From NCBI GenBank assembly GCA_937889485.1, contig CALAPG010000349.1:1-11299 (forward strand): 11,299 nucleotides of DNA. The letters run 5' to 3'. Source of the stretch: an uncultured Moraxella sp. (GTDB taxonomy: Bacteria > Pseudomonadota > Gammaproteobacteria > Pseudomonadales > Moraxellaceae). Below the pieces are notes generated by a model, which saw only the letters and a list, made by a program, of their open reading frames with translations, had not been told where the DNA came from and made no database searches. The translations under genes and the position numbers were made by a program. Shown in pieces: positions 1-8,223 of the stretch (position 1 is its first letter; each line of letters begins with the position of its first letter).

Positions 1-158
1 CCTACATAGTCATGGCTTTCCCCAATAAATACATTATCTTGGTATGGCACAAGGGTCAGCGTTTCAAGTAATTGGGTGACCAAGGCGTGATTGATGGCAG
101 CCGCCGCGCTGTTGTTATGTTGTTTTTCGTGGTTATCTACATGATGGGCAGTTTGCAT
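1..158 (-). CDS. tesB: Acyl-CoA thioesterase II (TesB-like), N-terminal fragment
   Basis: This gene is cut by the left edge, and only the first 52 codons are visible. TesB-family enzymes hydrolyse acyl-CoA thioesters to free fatty acid and CoA in the cytoplasm, using a double hot-dog fold. After a variable, polar, His/Asn-rich leader of about 24 residues, the visible protein reads LVTQLLETLTLVPYQDNVF followed by IGESHDYV (residues 26-52). This resembles the TesB start, where a short helix with LL-x-LL-x-LE is followed by D/E-x-x-F-x-G-x-S-x-D. The diagnostic FGGQV motif would lie just beyond the edge, so the call rests on a short match. The ATG at 158-156 has a purine-rich AAAGAG about 7 bases upstream. 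It is divergent from plsB, and both enzymes would use acyl-CoA. Another hot-dog thioesterase is possible. Confidence 0.6.
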   Translation of the reverse strand, partial: MQTAHHVDNHEKQHNNSAAAAINHALVTQLLETLTLVPYQDNVFIGESHDYV

Positions 159-172
159 AATGGCTCTTTATC

Positions 173-208
173 AATAGACAAAATATAATAAATAGACAAA
201 TCTAATAA
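173..208. repeat. Imperfect 18-bp tandem repeat upstream of tesB-like gene
   Basis: AATAGACAAA occurs at 173-182 and again at 191-200. Each copy is followed by an AT-rich segment (ATATAATA, then TCTAATAA), giving a period of 18 bp. It sits 15-50 bp upstream of the leftward tesB-like start. On the minus strand each copy supplies a TTGTCT element. I cannot pair these with a good -10, so a promoter role is only a guess. Confidence 0.5.
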
Positions 209-241
209 TCGTAACGTTTCTCATTATACAAGAATTTTTAA

Positions 242-282
242 ATGATAAGGTTTAGAAATTGCGCAATCTATGGCATGATAAG
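242..282. promoter_or_regulatory. Palindrome flanked by direct repeats in the tesB/plsB divergent region
   Basis: The perfect 10-bp palindrome ATTGCGCAAT lies at 258-267. Identical octamers ATGATAAG flank it at 242-249 and 275-282, spaced 33 bp apart and nearly symmetric about the palindrome centre. The arrangement lies in the middle of the 199-bp gap between the divergent tesB-like and plsB genes, 76 bp before the plsB end of that gap. This is a plausible operator layout for shared control. I do not recognise the motif as the site of a named regulator. No convincing -35/-10 pair for plsB was found around it. Confidence 0.35.
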
Positions 283-357
283 ACATTTTTTTACAATCCA
301 ATTTATCCGTGACAAGACGCGCAATTTTAGACCCCTTACCCATTAATTAGGCTGATT

Positions 358-3048
358 ATGAAAAATAAAGGCAACGCTATCACCGCAGCACCGCTTCTTA
401 AAAATCTATACCGACAGGTTTCTGGTGGCTTATTGGGCTTGGCGGTAAAATCCAAATTAATTGGAGAAATTCCGCAGGTAGATTCACCCACGAGTCGCCG
501 CGATTTTTCCTCTAGCAATGACCAGCCACGCGAGGATGCGCCCACCAAATTGGACAACCATTTAACTTTTTATGTGCTAAAAGAATACTCGCGTAGCAAC
601 AGCGTGCTGATTGATTTAGAAACCAAACAACACCAGCTGCCACCCGCCCTTGCCAATGTGATTGACCGTGACCATGGCATTGATGAAAATACGGCAATGA
701 TTTTTTTACATCACCATAAAACCGAGCAGCCGCCCAACCACCCAACCATATTTTCGCCGCGGCTCTTAAAATTGATTGATGCCGTAGAAAAACACCCAAA
801 CCTTACTATCCAAGTGGTACCTGTTACTATCTTGTGGGGACGCGCCCCCGAAAAAGAAGACTCGTTATTTAATCTACTGACCGCCGATGAGTGGCAAGTA
901 CCCAGTATTACCAAGCAGTTATTTAATATTGGGGTTAAAGGACGGGACACCTATGTACAGTTTCATGCACCCAAAAATTTACGCGCTATCATTCAAGAAG
1001 AACTTAGCAAAGATGACTTCACAAAAGACGCCGTGACGCAGCACCCCCTCAGCCGTACCGAGGCGATTGCCGAACAAGTGCAAAAACGCCTAGAGGGATA
1101 CCTTGACAAACAACAAACCGCCATTTTGGGGCCTGACCTCTCAGACCGCCGCAACGTGGTGGATAAAATTTTATATACCCCTGCCATTCAGCATGCGGTC
1201 AATGTGGATAGTAAAGAAAACCACCGTGAGCTCAGCGAGAGCCGTAAAATCGCCCGTGGTTACCTCAATGAGATAGCCAGTGATTATTCTTATGCCACGG
1301 TACGCTTTTTTGACAGATTTTTGACGTGGCTATGGACGCAGCTGTATGATGGGGTTGAAGTGGCGCATTTTGAGCGCGTGCGTGAGCTTGCCTCCGACCA
1401 CGAGATTATTTATGTGCCTTGTCACCGCAGTCACATGGATTATTTACTGCTTTCATACGTGATCTACAAGCGCGGCTTACGTGTGCCGTACGTTGCCGCG
1501 GGTGACAACCTCAATATTCCTGTACTCGGTCAACTGCTACGAAATGGCGGGGCATTTTTTATGCGCCGCAGCTTTAAAGGCAATCCACTGTATGCCGCGG
1601 TATTTCGTGAATACGTCCACAGTATGCTGATGCGTAATACGCCCATTGAATACTTTATTGAAGGGGGGCGCTCACGTTCAGGTCGCCTGCTACCGCCCAA
1701 AAAAGGGATGCTTGCCATGACCGTACAGAGTCACTTGCGCCAATCTGGCAAACCCATTGTGTTTATCCCAACCTACATTGGCTATGAGCGCATCATGGAA
1801 GGCGGCACTTACGTGGGCGAGCTCAAAGGCAAACCCAAAGAATCAGAATCTCTGGTAGGGCTACTAAAAGCCAGCCGTAAAATTGAGCGCATCTTTGGCA
1901 ACGTCCACGTTAGCTTTGGCAAACCGCTGCACCTAGCCGATTTTATGGAAAAATTTGATGTCGCGCCCAATGCACTGCCCAAAGACCGTGCCGACAGCGA
2001 TATGCCAGATAATGTCACCCAAATGATTGATAATCTTAGTATCAAAATCATGCAGCGCATCAACCGCTCAGCGGTGATCAACCCTGTCACCCTACTATCA
2101 TTGGTGCTATTAGACACACCCCATGGCGCACTTGATGAACAAAGCTGTATTGAGCAATTGGCACTGTATCAGCGTATTGCCGAAAAAATCCCCTACGATG
2201 AAGATGTTTCGGTCACCCAAGAAAGCCCAAAATCCATCATCAATTATGGCATCAAACTCAAGCTCATTGAGCGCACGCCGCATGTATTAGGGGACTTAAT
2301 CCGTATCGCGGATGGGCAAGCGGCGCTGCTGAGTTATTTTCGCAACAACATTCTTCATGTCTATATTTTGTCATCGCTATGCGCCTCACTCATTCAGCGC
2401 AACGGCACCATGAGCCTAAACACCATTGAGCGGGTGGTGGGTATCATGTATCCGTTTTTACAAGCAGAGTTATTTTTAAAATACCCAGCGCGCACCCTGA
2501 GCCACACTTTGCTTGAACACTTACATATCTTGGTAGAAGAAAATATCATCATTGATAAAGGCGTCAATGCAGAAGGTCAGCGCGTGTTTACCACCCCAGA
2601 GCCCAAGACGCGAAGCTATCAACAACTCACCGTACTTGCCAACTCAGTAGAACAAAGCCTTGAGCGCTACTTTATGGTGCTTGCGCTACTGAGCCAACAA
2701 GGCTCTGGCAAACTAACCAAAGAACAAGTCATTGATTTGGGGCATTTATTGGGGCAGCGCTTATCGGTGCTCTATGAAGATGATATGCCAGATTTCTTTG
2801 ACCGCGCCCTATTTAGCAGCTTTATTGATGCGTTGGAGCGCTTAGACTATATCCGTGTTGCCTCAAATAATTTAATTGAGTTTGACGCGCGAATTGACAC
2901 CATGGCAAAAAGTGCGCGTTTTATTTTGGACTTGGATGTGATGCACATTTTGCAGCAAATTTCTCAGTTAACCGATGAAGAGATTAAGCGCACCTTGACA
3001 GAACTACAAAACAAAAAACAGCGCAAATTTAGCCGTAAAAAAGCCTGA
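358..3048 (+). CDS. plsB: Glycerol-3-phosphate 1-O-acyltransferase PlsB
   Basis: PlsB transfers a fatty acyl group from acyl-ACP or acyl-CoA to sn-glycerol-3-phosphate. This makes lysophosphatidic acid, the first step of phospholipid synthesis at the inner membrane. All four acyltransferase blocks are present and in order: HRSHMD (residues 356-361, the catalytic HX4D), GGAFFMRR (397-404), FIEGGRSRSG (433-442) and VFIPTYIGYER (468-478). The long N-terminal (1-350) and C-terminal helical regions are typical of PlsB as opposed to PlsC. At 896 residues it is longer than the 807-residue E. coli enzyme. The protein ends in a strongly basic tail (KKQRKFSRKKA). The ATG at 358 follows an AGG at 349-351, a modest ribosome-binding site. 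The gene stands alone, divergent from the tesB-like gene and convergent with the SPOR-protein gene. Confidence 0.97.
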   Translation: MKNKGNAITAAPLLKNLYRQVSGGLLGLAVKSKLIGEIPQVDSPTSRRDFSSSNDQPREDAPTKLDNHLTFYVLKEYSRSNSVLIDLETKQHQLPPALANVIDRDHGIDENTAMIFLHHHKTEQPPNHPTIFSPRLLKLIDAVEKHPNLTIQVVPVTILWGRAPEKEDSLFNLLTADEWQVPSITKQLFNIGVKGRDTYVQFHAPKNLRAIIQEELSKDDFTKDAVTQHPLSRTEAIAEQVQKRLEGYLDKQQTAILGPDLSDRRNVVDKILYTPAIQHAVNVDSKENHRELSESRKIARGYLNEIASDYSYATVRFFDRFLTWLWTQLYDGVEVAHFERVRELASDHEIIYVPCHRSHMDYLLLSYVIYKRGLRVPYVAAGDNLNIPVLGQLLRNGGAFFMRRSFKGNPLYAAVFREYVHSMLMRNTPIEYFIEGGRSRSGRLLPPKKGMLAMTVQSHLRQSGKPIVFIPTYIGYERIMEGGTYVGELKGKPKESESLVGLLKASRKIERIFGNVHVSFGKPLHLADFMEKFDVAPNALPKDRADSDMPDNVTQMIDNLSIKIMQRINRSAVINPVTLLSLVLLDTPHGALDEQSCIEQLALYQRIAEKIPYDEDVSVTQESPKSIINYGIKLKLIERTPHVLGDLIRIADGQAALLSYFRNNILHVYILSSLCASLIQRNGTMSLNTIERVVGIMYPFLQAELFLKYPARTLSHTLLEHLHILVEENIIIDKGVNAEGQRVFTTPEPKTRSYQQLTVLANSVEQSLERYFMVLALLSQQGSGKLTKEQVIDLGHLLGQRLSVLYEDDMPDFFDRALFSSFIDALERLDYIRVASNNLIEFDARIDTMAKSARFILDLDVMHILQQISQLTDEEIKRTLTELQNKKQRKFSRKKA

Positions 3049-3110
3049 CTTGCTAAGGCTGATACATGGCGCTCAAACCCACCTTAACGCCATTAACATC
3101 ATTAACGCCA

Positions 3111-3142
3111 AAAAAAAGCCGTGTTACTCAACACGGCTTTTT
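3111..3142. terminator. Bidirectional intrinsic terminator between plsB and SPOR gene
   Basis: A perfect 8-bp stem GCCGTGTT (3118-3125) and AACACGGC (3130-3137) closes a 4-base loop, ACTC. Five T residues follow on the plus strand (3138-3142). Seven A residues precede it (3111-3117), giving a U-tract on the minus strand. This fits transcription ending from both plsB and the convergent SPOR-domain gene. Confidence 0.92.
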
Positions 3143-3184
3143 GGCAAATAGCTGTAACATTAGCGCCCTTAATGCCAATACTGG

Positions 3185-3919
3185 CTAATGCTCGCGGCGC
3201 TGCTCGACAATCAGCGAGTCAATGCGGCTATTTTGCAGTTGACGCTGCGCCTCTGCTGCCATCTGCGGTGTACTCATCGGACGTGAGATTACTTGATATA
3301 CGGTTTGTTCATTGGATAGGCGTTTTTTGACAATTTGTGCATCTACCCCCGCCATCAACACCTCAGCGCGGCGCTTATCGGCATCTTCAGCGTTATTAAA
3401 GCTGTTAATCTGCAAAATATAGGTGCGCGTTGCGGTCTCATTGGTGATGACGATGCCATCTGCCGCCTGTTTGTCGGCGCTTGGGTTATCGGTGCTTTGG
3501 TTGTCCTCGCCTGCCGCGATGGCGCGCGGTGCGGTGCCGTTGTCATCTGATAGCAGTGGGTTATCCACCACGCTCACGTTGTTTTTTTGGCTGGCGGACT
3601 GACTATCTACCTGAGTTAGCACGACATCGGGCTGGGCAGAGAGCGGCTGACTGGCAATGGCTTGGTCTGGTACACCGCTTACTTGCTGCTCTTTTAACAA
3701 ATCATAAAATTCGTAGTTGGTGGGCTTGGCACGCTCTTGTACTTTTGGCTGTACCATCGGCGCCTCATCCGTACTACTGGTTTTACCTTGGTTAAAAGGG
3801 TTCCATAAATAAACAAACAGACCAATTCCCACCGTCAGTATCATACCTACCAACATGGCGGCAAAAAACGACAGACTACTACTCGCTTTACGCGGTGTCG
3901 CTCCTTTGGGTTTTGCCAT
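3185..3919 (-). CDS. SPOR-domain, FtsN-like membrane protein
   Basis: A 244-residue bitopic inner-membrane protein. It has a short basic cytoplasmic tail (MAKPKGATPRK), one transmembrane helix (about residues 17-38), and a long polar linker rich in Q, D, S and A (about 42-162). A C-terminal SPOR domain (about 165-240) begins TYILQINSF and includes RRAEVLMAG. SPOR domains bind denuded glycan strands at the division septum, and FtsN uses one to activate septal peptidoglycan synthesis. The linker contains YEFYDLL (69-75), like the short conserved segment seen in FtsN-like proteins encoded next to argS in Pseudomonas. That neighbourhood is kept here: it lies 48 bp downstream of argS on the same strand, probably co-transcribed. 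AGGAG at 3926-3930, six bases before the ATG, supports the start. It may be FtsN itself or a paralogue, so no symbol is given. Confidence 0.88.
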   Translation of the reverse strand: MAKPKGATPRKASSSLSFFAAMLVGMILTVGIGLFVYLWNPFNQGKTSSTDEAPMVQPKVQERAKPTNYEFYDLLKEQQVSGVPDQAIASQPLSAQPDVVLTQVDSQSASQKNNVSVVDNPLLSDDNGTAPRAIAAGEDNQSTDNPSADKQAADGIVITNETATRTYILQINSFNNAEDADKRRAEVLMAGVDAQIVKKRLSNEQTVYQVISRPMSTPQMAAEAQRQLQNSRIDSLIVEQRREH

Positions 3920-3967
3920 GGCTCTCTCCTACTACATGGGTGGCTATCATTAGGTAGCCTCATCATA

Positions 3968-5800
3968 TCACATACTGGTTGGTGCGGTTAATCCTAATAA
4001 AATCAAGCCGTTTTGGATCACTTGGCGCACAGATTTTGACAATCTAAGCCGTGCTTGCATCAGGTCAAGCTCTGTTTGGCTCACGGGCTCACCGTCTTTT
4101 GGTAAGATACGGTTGACATCGTACCAGCCATGAAACAACGCTGCCAATTCTTTTAGATAGTTGGTAAGAAGGTGCGGCTCATAGTTGAGTGCCGCGCGGC
4201 GCAGCACCTCAGGATAAGAAGCAAGCAGGCTTAATAAGTCAGTTTCGGCAGGTTTGGTAAGTAAGTGCTGGTGAATTTTACCCGCTTGGTCATCCACTTT
4301 GATACCACGTTCTTCTGTGCGCTCAAGCACACGGCAAATGCGGGCATGCGCGTATTGGATATAATAGACGGCGTTTTCTTTTTTGGTGGATTTTGCCAGT
4401 TCAAGGTCAAAGTCAATGTGCTGTTCTGGCTTACGCGCCACATAATAAAAACGCGCGGCGTCATTGCCCACTTCCTCTCGCAGCTCACGCAAGGTTACAA
4501 ACTGCCCAGAACGCGAGGACATTTGTACTTGTTCTTCGCCACGCCACAAGGTCACAAATTGCACCAAAATCACATCCATGCGCGTTTCATCATAGCCCAT
4601 CGCCGTTAACGCCGATTTAACCCGTTTGATATAACCATGGTGGTCTGAGCCCCACACGTCAATGATGCGATCAAAGCCGCGGTCAAGCTTGTCTTTATGA
4701 TAAGCAATGTCTGAGGCAAAATAGGTAAATTGTCCATTGGCACGGCGTACCACGCGGTCTTTTTCATCGCCAAATGCGGTGGATTTAAACCAAAGGTTGC
4801 CGTCTTTTTGGTACAAATAGCCGCGGGCATCTAATAGCGCTAAAGCAGGCTCGATGGCATCTTGAATGCTTTTTTCACTAAACCATTGGTCAAAGCGTAC
4901 ATTAAAGTCGGCTAAGTCGTCTTGGATGTCCGCTAAGATACTATCAAGCGCAGCTTGGTGAAAAATCATGTAGTTATCGTTGCCCGCAGGTGTGGTAAGC
5001 TGCGTTTTGGCATTGTTAATAAGCCCGTCAATGTGGGCTTCTTTGTCGCCCGATACCAGCACCTTTTCACCTTGCGCGTTGATGTTATACACTGCATCGG
5101 CAGGAACGCCTACTATCATGTGTTGCCACTGGGTTTTTAGGCACTCACCGTGCTGTTTTTTGATGGCTTTGGCGATGTCTTTGACATAGTCGCCTTGGTA
5201 GGCATTGCTTGGGAATACAACAGGCTCGCCGCATAGCTCAAGGTAACGCAAGTAAGTACTGGTTGCCAAAATATCCATCTGACGCCCTGCATCATTGACA
5301 TAATATTCACGCCCAACTTGGTAGCCTAGCGCCTCTAGTAGGTTGGCAACACTCATACCAAAAGCGGCGCCGCGTCCGTGTCCCACGTGTAGGCTTGAAG
5401 TGGGATTGGCAGAAACAAATTCAACTTGGATCTTTTGACCTGCAAATTCTTCTGAAGTCCCAAAATCGCCGCGCTGACTCATGATGGTGTCTAAAATAGC
5501 AAACCGCGCGTTGTCATCTAAAAAGAAATTAATAAACCCAGGCCCTGCGATGTCTACCTTACTAATCATATCAGAGGCGGGCAGTAATGCCACAATTTGT
5601 TGAGCTAGCTCACGCGGGTTTTTTTTGGCAATCTTGGCAGCTACCATGGCAAGATTGCTGGCAAAATCCCCGTGGCTTTGGTCTTTTGTGCGGCTAATCG
5701 TGCTGTTATCCACCCAATCTGCGGGTAATATTTGCTGCGCTTTTAACGCATCAACCACGAGTGCTAAGGCTTGTTGGATAATGGGCTGTTGTTCTGACAT
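3968..5800 (-). CDS. argS: Arginyl-tRNA synthetase
   Basis: A cytoplasmic class I synthetase that charges tRNA-Arg with arginine using ATP. The 610-residue length is normal. In order it shows an N-terminal tRNA-recognition (Add-1) region (about 1-100) and the HIGH signature as HVGH within ANPTSSLHVGHGRGA (131-145). DVWGSDHHGYI follows at 381-391. The KMSKS-like loop is MSSRSG (427-432), lacking the canonical lysine as many ArgRS enzymes do. The C-terminal anticodon-binding helical domain ends LLGLTAPTSM, the usual ArgRS ending. The ATG at 5800 has GAGAG at 5806-5810. It is the first gene of a likely two-gene unit with the SPOR-domain protein and is divergent from the DUF2788-like gene. The minus-strand leader carries an inverted repeat (5882-5898). 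Confidence 0.98.
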   Translation of the reverse strand: MSEQQPIIQQALALVVDALKAQQILPADWVDNSTISRTKDQSHGDFASNLAMVAAKIAKKNPRELAQQIVALLPASDMISKVDIAGPGFINFFLDDNARFAILDTIMSQRGDFGTSEEFAGQKIQVEFVSANPTSSLHVGHGRGAAFGMSVANLLEALGYQVGREYYVNDAGRQMDILATSTYLRYLELCGEPVVFPSNAYQGDYVKDIAKAIKKQHGECLKTQWQHMIVGVPADAVYNINAQGEKVLVSGDKEAHIDGLINNAKTQLTTPAGNDNYMIFHQAALDSILADIQDDLADFNVRFDQWFSEKSIQDAIEPALALLDARGYLYQKDGNLWFKSTAFGDEKDRVVRRANGQFTYFASDIAYHKDKLDRGFDRIIDVWGSDHHGYIKRVKSALTAMGYDETRMDVILVQFVTLWRGEEQVQMSSRSGQFVTLRELREEVGNDAARFYYVARKPEQHIDFDLELAKSTKKENAVYYIQYAHARICRVLERTEERGIKVDDQAGKIHQHLLTKPAETDLLSLLASYPEVLRRAALNYEPHLLTNYLKELAALFHGWYDVNRILPKDGEPVSQTELDLMQARLRLSKSVRQVIQNGLILLGLTAPTSM

Positions 5801-5881
5801 GGAAACTCTCTTTCATTGGCTTACTGGGTTTGGTGGATCGCCCTTGGTAATGGGTCAATCCATTCACCCACATAGGGGGCT

Positions 5882-5898
5882 GATGTCTAGATGACATC
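5882..5898. promoter_or_regulatory. Inverted repeat upstream of argS
   Basis: GATGTC (5882-5887) and GACATC (5893-5898) form a perfect 6-bp inverted repeat around a 5-base spacer, TAGAT. It lies about 80 bases upstream of the argS start and about 160 bases upstream of the divergent small membrane protein gene. It could be an operator or a short hairpin in the argS leader. No T-tract follows in either direction, so it is not a classical terminator. I do not recognise a regulator for it. Confidence 0.3.
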
Positions 5899-5976
5899 CT
5901 GCTTTATTTTGGCGTTAAATATAACAATTTTTCATATTTTTTTCATCATAATAATCATCAAGAAAAGATACACGGG

Positions 5977-6008
5977 TTTACAAGCAAGGGGGATTTTTGG
6001 CGTATAAT
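5977..6008 (+). promoter_or_regulatory. Candidate promoter of the DUF2788-like gene
   Basis: A perfect -10 hexamer TATAAT lies at 6003-6008, 50 bases before the ATG at 6058. The best -35-like match is TTTACA at 5977-5982, but its 20-bp spacing is longer than the 16-18 bp expected for sigma-70. There is no extended -10 TG. The -10 is convincing on sequence; the -35 assignment is weak. Confidence 0.5.
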
Positions 6009-6057
6009 AGCAGCGTAAACGGGTGATAATGTCAACTTTAGCGGATGGAATAATAAA

Positions 6058-6276
6058 ATGTTTGTTTTGGTTTCGAGTGAATTGATTACAAAACTGGGTA
6101 TGAATGTGCTGTTACCTGTGTTTATCGCGTTTTTATTTTTTATCATGTGGGATATTTCAAAGAAAAATAATGCAGGTAAGCAAGGCACATTTTGGATCTT
6201 TTTGGCGCTGGGTGGCGGTTTTTTTGGTTTTTTAATCAAGGTACTGCTTGAATGGTATTTTGAACGCACCTTATAA
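6058..6276 (+). CDS. DUF2788-like small inner-membrane protein
   Basis: A 72-residue protein with two hydrophobic segments (about residues 14-32 and 43-66) joined by a short polar, positively charged loop, WDISKKNNAGKQGTF (31-45). The pattern hydrophobic-WD-[IL]-[SA]-KK-x-x-AGK-x-GTF, then a Gly-rich second helix, is how I remember the DUF2788 family of gammaproteobacterial small membrane proteins. That family has no established function. The positive loop suggests both ends face the periplasm with the loop in the cytoplasm; this is inferred from the positive-inside rule. GGAA at 6047-6050 precedes the ATG, and a TATAAT element lies further upstream. It stands alone, divergent from argS and convergent with cmoB, so the neighbours do not suggest a role. 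Confidence 0.8.
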   Translation: MFVLVSSELITKLGMNVLLPVFIAFLFFIMWDISKKNNAGKQGTFWIFLALGGGFFGFLIKVLLEWYFERTL

Positions 6277-6285
6277 TTGCGTTAA

Positions 6286-6320
6286 CGCAGGATTCGCGTC
6301 TGCCTAATCCTGCGCCTTTC
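6286..6320. terminator. Stem-loop between DUF2788-like gene and cmoB
   Basis: A perfect 9-bp stem, CGCAGGATT (6286-6294) with AATCCTGCG (6306-6314), closes an 11-base loop. It lies in the 71-bp gap between two convergent genes, where a shared terminator is expected. It lacks a proper T-run: the plus strand continues CCTTTC, and the minus strand reads TTAACGC after the stem. It may be a weak or Rho-assisted terminator or simply an mRNA 3'-end hairpin. Confidence 0.55.
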
Positions 6321-6347
6321 TTGCGCCTTTAGAGATAGCAGGCTGAC

Positions 6348-7409
6348 TCATGGTTTTTTGGCGATCATTACCGCCCGTGTGGGGCGCTGATAGCCTTCGA
6401 TGGTTTTAGTATCATCATTGGGGTCAAGAAAGTCTGCAAGCGATTGATACGTCATCCACGAGGTTTGACGCTGCTCTTGTGTGCTAGTAATATCAATATC
6501 CACACAGCGCACATCCACAAAGCCCACTTTTTCTAGCCATAAACTGAGCGCCGCCACGGACGGCAGGCAATAGACGTTATTCATTTGCGCGTAGCGGTTT
6601 TTGGGTACTAGCACGGTGGTTTCATCACCCGTTATCACCAACGTTTCTAATACCAACTCGCCGCCTGTGACAAGCTGCGCTTTGAGCTGCTCGAGGTGCT
6701 CAAACGGTGACGCTCGATGGTAGAGTACCCCCATACAAAACACGGTATGAAACAGCTGCCCTTGCTGGCTACTAGCAGGCAATGCCTCAAGCCCCACAGG
6801 GATAAAATTAACCGCTAGCCTGCCAAATTCATTGCGATCAGCCTCACCCACAAAGTGGCGTATCGCCATAAATTGGTGATAAAACAAACATGAGGGGTCA
6901 ATCACTATCACTGTGCTTGCGCCCGCCCCTGCCATACGCCAACCGTGATAACCTGAACCGCCGCCCACATCCAAAACGCGTCTGCCACTTAGCGGGCTGA
7001 TATGCGGCAATACCCGCTCCCATTTCCAGTCGCTGCGCCATTCGGTATCAATGTGAATTTGCTGATCACCGTGACCGATTAAAAAGCCGCCTTTTCGCCA
7101 TGGCATCAGTTTTTTGAGGAGGGCATTTGTCTGTTTGTAAGCGTCAGTTGTCCAATCAACGTCCACAGTAATGCAAGCGGCATTGAGGTCTGTACTAATG
7201 CGTTGGGCGGTTGTTTGCTTGCCGACCATGGGTAAGTGCTCGATGACCGATTGGTAATAGGGCGCATGGGCATAGCGTTTTTTGTCTTTGATGGTGGCAA
7301 GCCACTCAGGCAGATTAGCCAGCCAATCATTGGCAATGGGGTGATTTTGCGCTAGCTGCAATAAGGTAAGGTAAAGTTCTGTTTCTGCGGTTTGAAGGGT
7401 GTTGTTCAT
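6348..7409 (-). CDS. cmoB: tRNA U34 carboxymethyltransferase CmoB
   Basis: CmoB transfers the carboxymethyl group of carboxy-S-adenosylmethionine to 5-hydroxyuridine at tRNA position 34, giving cmo5U. This lets one tRNA read several wobble codons. Numbered from the ATG chosen here (353 residues), the motifs are MPWRKGGF (102-109), [17 protein letters not shown] (120-136), the methyltransferase loop [14 protein letters not shown] (146-159), [11 protein letters not shown] (170-180), MGVLYHR (226-232) and ETLVI (255-259). The second half follows E. coli CmoB closely; the N-terminal third is more divergent. Two starts are possible. An ATG at 7409 begins six bases after the cmoA stop. A GTG at 7418 overlaps that stop (GTGA) and adds MTP. 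Neither has a good ribosome-binding site, so translation is probably coupled to cmoA. Confidence 0.96.
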   Translation of the reverse strand: MNNTLQTAETELYLTLLQLAQNHPIANDWLANLPEWLATIKDKKRYAHAPYYQSVIEHLPMVGKQTTAQRISTDLNAACITVDVDWTTDAYKQTNALLKKLMPWRKGGFLIGHGDQQIHIDTEWRSDWKWERVLPHISPLSGRRVLDVGGGSGYHGWRMAGAGASTVIVIDPSCLFYHQFMAIRHFVGEADRNEFGRLAVNFIPVGLEALPASSQQGQLFHTVFCMGVLYHRASPFEHLEQLKAQLVTGGELVLETLVITGDETTVLVPKNRYAQMNNVYCLPSVAALSLWLEKVGFVDVRCVDIDITSTQEQRQTSWMTYQSLADFLDPNDDTKTIEGYQRPTRAVMIAKKP

Positions 7410-7414
7410 GGGAG

Positions 7415-8170
7415 TCACTTAAACGCAATAATAGAGGCAAAATTTAAAAACTGAAACCACGTGAGATGGCGCTCAAAACCTACTTTGGCAAGGCGCTCAT
7501 GGTGATAATCTAACGTATCGGTAACTAGCACATTTTCTAAGGCATTGCGTTTGCCGCTGATTTCCATCTCACTGTAGCCATTGGCGCGTTTAAAATCGTA
7601 ATAACGTTCGACACGCCACGCATCATCTGCCTCATCTAGCAAATGGGTTTTTTCAGTTAATAATAAAATACCACCTGCTGCCAATGCTTCATAGCAGTTT
7701 TTGAGCAGCGTTTCTCGGTGTTCGGGCGGTAAAAACTGCAAGGTTAGGTTAAGCACAATCATATCACAGGGCTGTAGCGCCACCTCGCATACATCGGCGG
7801 TAATAATCTCAATGTCATGCTCAGGGTAATGCGCATCGAGCAACATACGCGCTTTTTGGCACATGGGCAAAGAGATATCAATGGCTTTGATTTGTAAGTC
7901 TTTGGGAGCAAACTCGCCCGCCAGCGCAAAACTCACCGCCCCAAGCGAGCAGCCAAGGTCATATACGCGGCTCACCTTATTGCCATCATCACCCACTTGA
8001 CGAAAACTGCAGTGGCGTTTGGCAAAAATGGGCAGCATCGCCAAAATCTGCCCATAACCAGGCACACTGCGACGTATCATATCAGGAAAACACGCCACCA
8101 CTTGCTCATCAAAACTAAAACGGGCATTGGCATCGAGCGGCGTGGTAAAAAGGGTATCGTGCGGAATCAT
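7415..8170 (-). CDS. cmoA: Carboxy-S-adenosyl-L-methionine synthase CmoA
   Basis: CmoA converts S-adenosylmethionine and prephenate to carboxy-S-adenosylmethionine, the cofactor that CmoB then uses, so the pair forms one short cytoplasmic pathway. The 251 residues align along their length with E. coli CmoA (247). Visible motifs are DTLF (5-8), [12 protein letters not shown] (28-39), the SAM-binding loop YDLGCSLGA (70-78), AIDIS (96-100), VLNLTLQFL (139-147) and [13 protein letters not shown] (193-205), ending in [16 protein letters not shown] short insertion (about 54-66, polar) before the SAM loop differs from E. coli. The ATG at 8170 has AGG nine bases upstream. It is the first gene of the cmoA-cmoB unit and divergent from msrA. 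Confidence 0.97.
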   Translation of the reverse strand: MIPHDTLFTTPLDANARFSFDEQVVACFPDMIRRSVPGYGQILAMLPIFAKRHCSFRQVGDDGNKVSRVYDLGCSLGAVSFALAGEFAPKDLQIKAIDISLPMCQKARMLLDAHYPEHDIEIITADVCEVALQPCDMIVLNLTLQFLPPEHRETLLKNCYEALAAGGILLLTEKTHLLDEADDAWRVERYYDFKRANGYSEMEISGKRNALENVLVTDTLDYHHERLAKVGFERHLTWFQFLNFASIIAFK

Positions 8171-8223
8171 GTTACATTGCCTAACTTGAACAGTAAAAAA
8201 ACTTTGCTATTCTACCATGTTAC

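Noticed and set aside
184..189. Perfect TATAAT on the plus strand as a plsB promoter
   Set aside because: No -35-like sequence lies 15-19 bp upstream, where the sequence is the tesB-like start region. It is more likely chance in an AT-rich repeat.
427..432. ArgRS with MSSRSG instead of KMSKS taken as loss of function (residue numbers of ArgS, not bases)
   Set aside because: Many arginyl-tRNA synthetases lack the canonical KMSK lysine and compensate elsewhere, so this is normal for the family.
3084..3110. Repeated TTAACGCCA (3084-3092 and 3102-3110) as part of a repeat array
   Set aside because: There are only two short copies 18 bp apart and no further units. It is not a CRISPR or other array.
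3481..3795. 104-codon plus-strand open frame
   Set aside because: It is antisense to the SPOR-domain gene, which has an ideal ribosome-binding site and a recognisable domain. The antisense product is Arg/Trp/His-rich and unlike a real protein.
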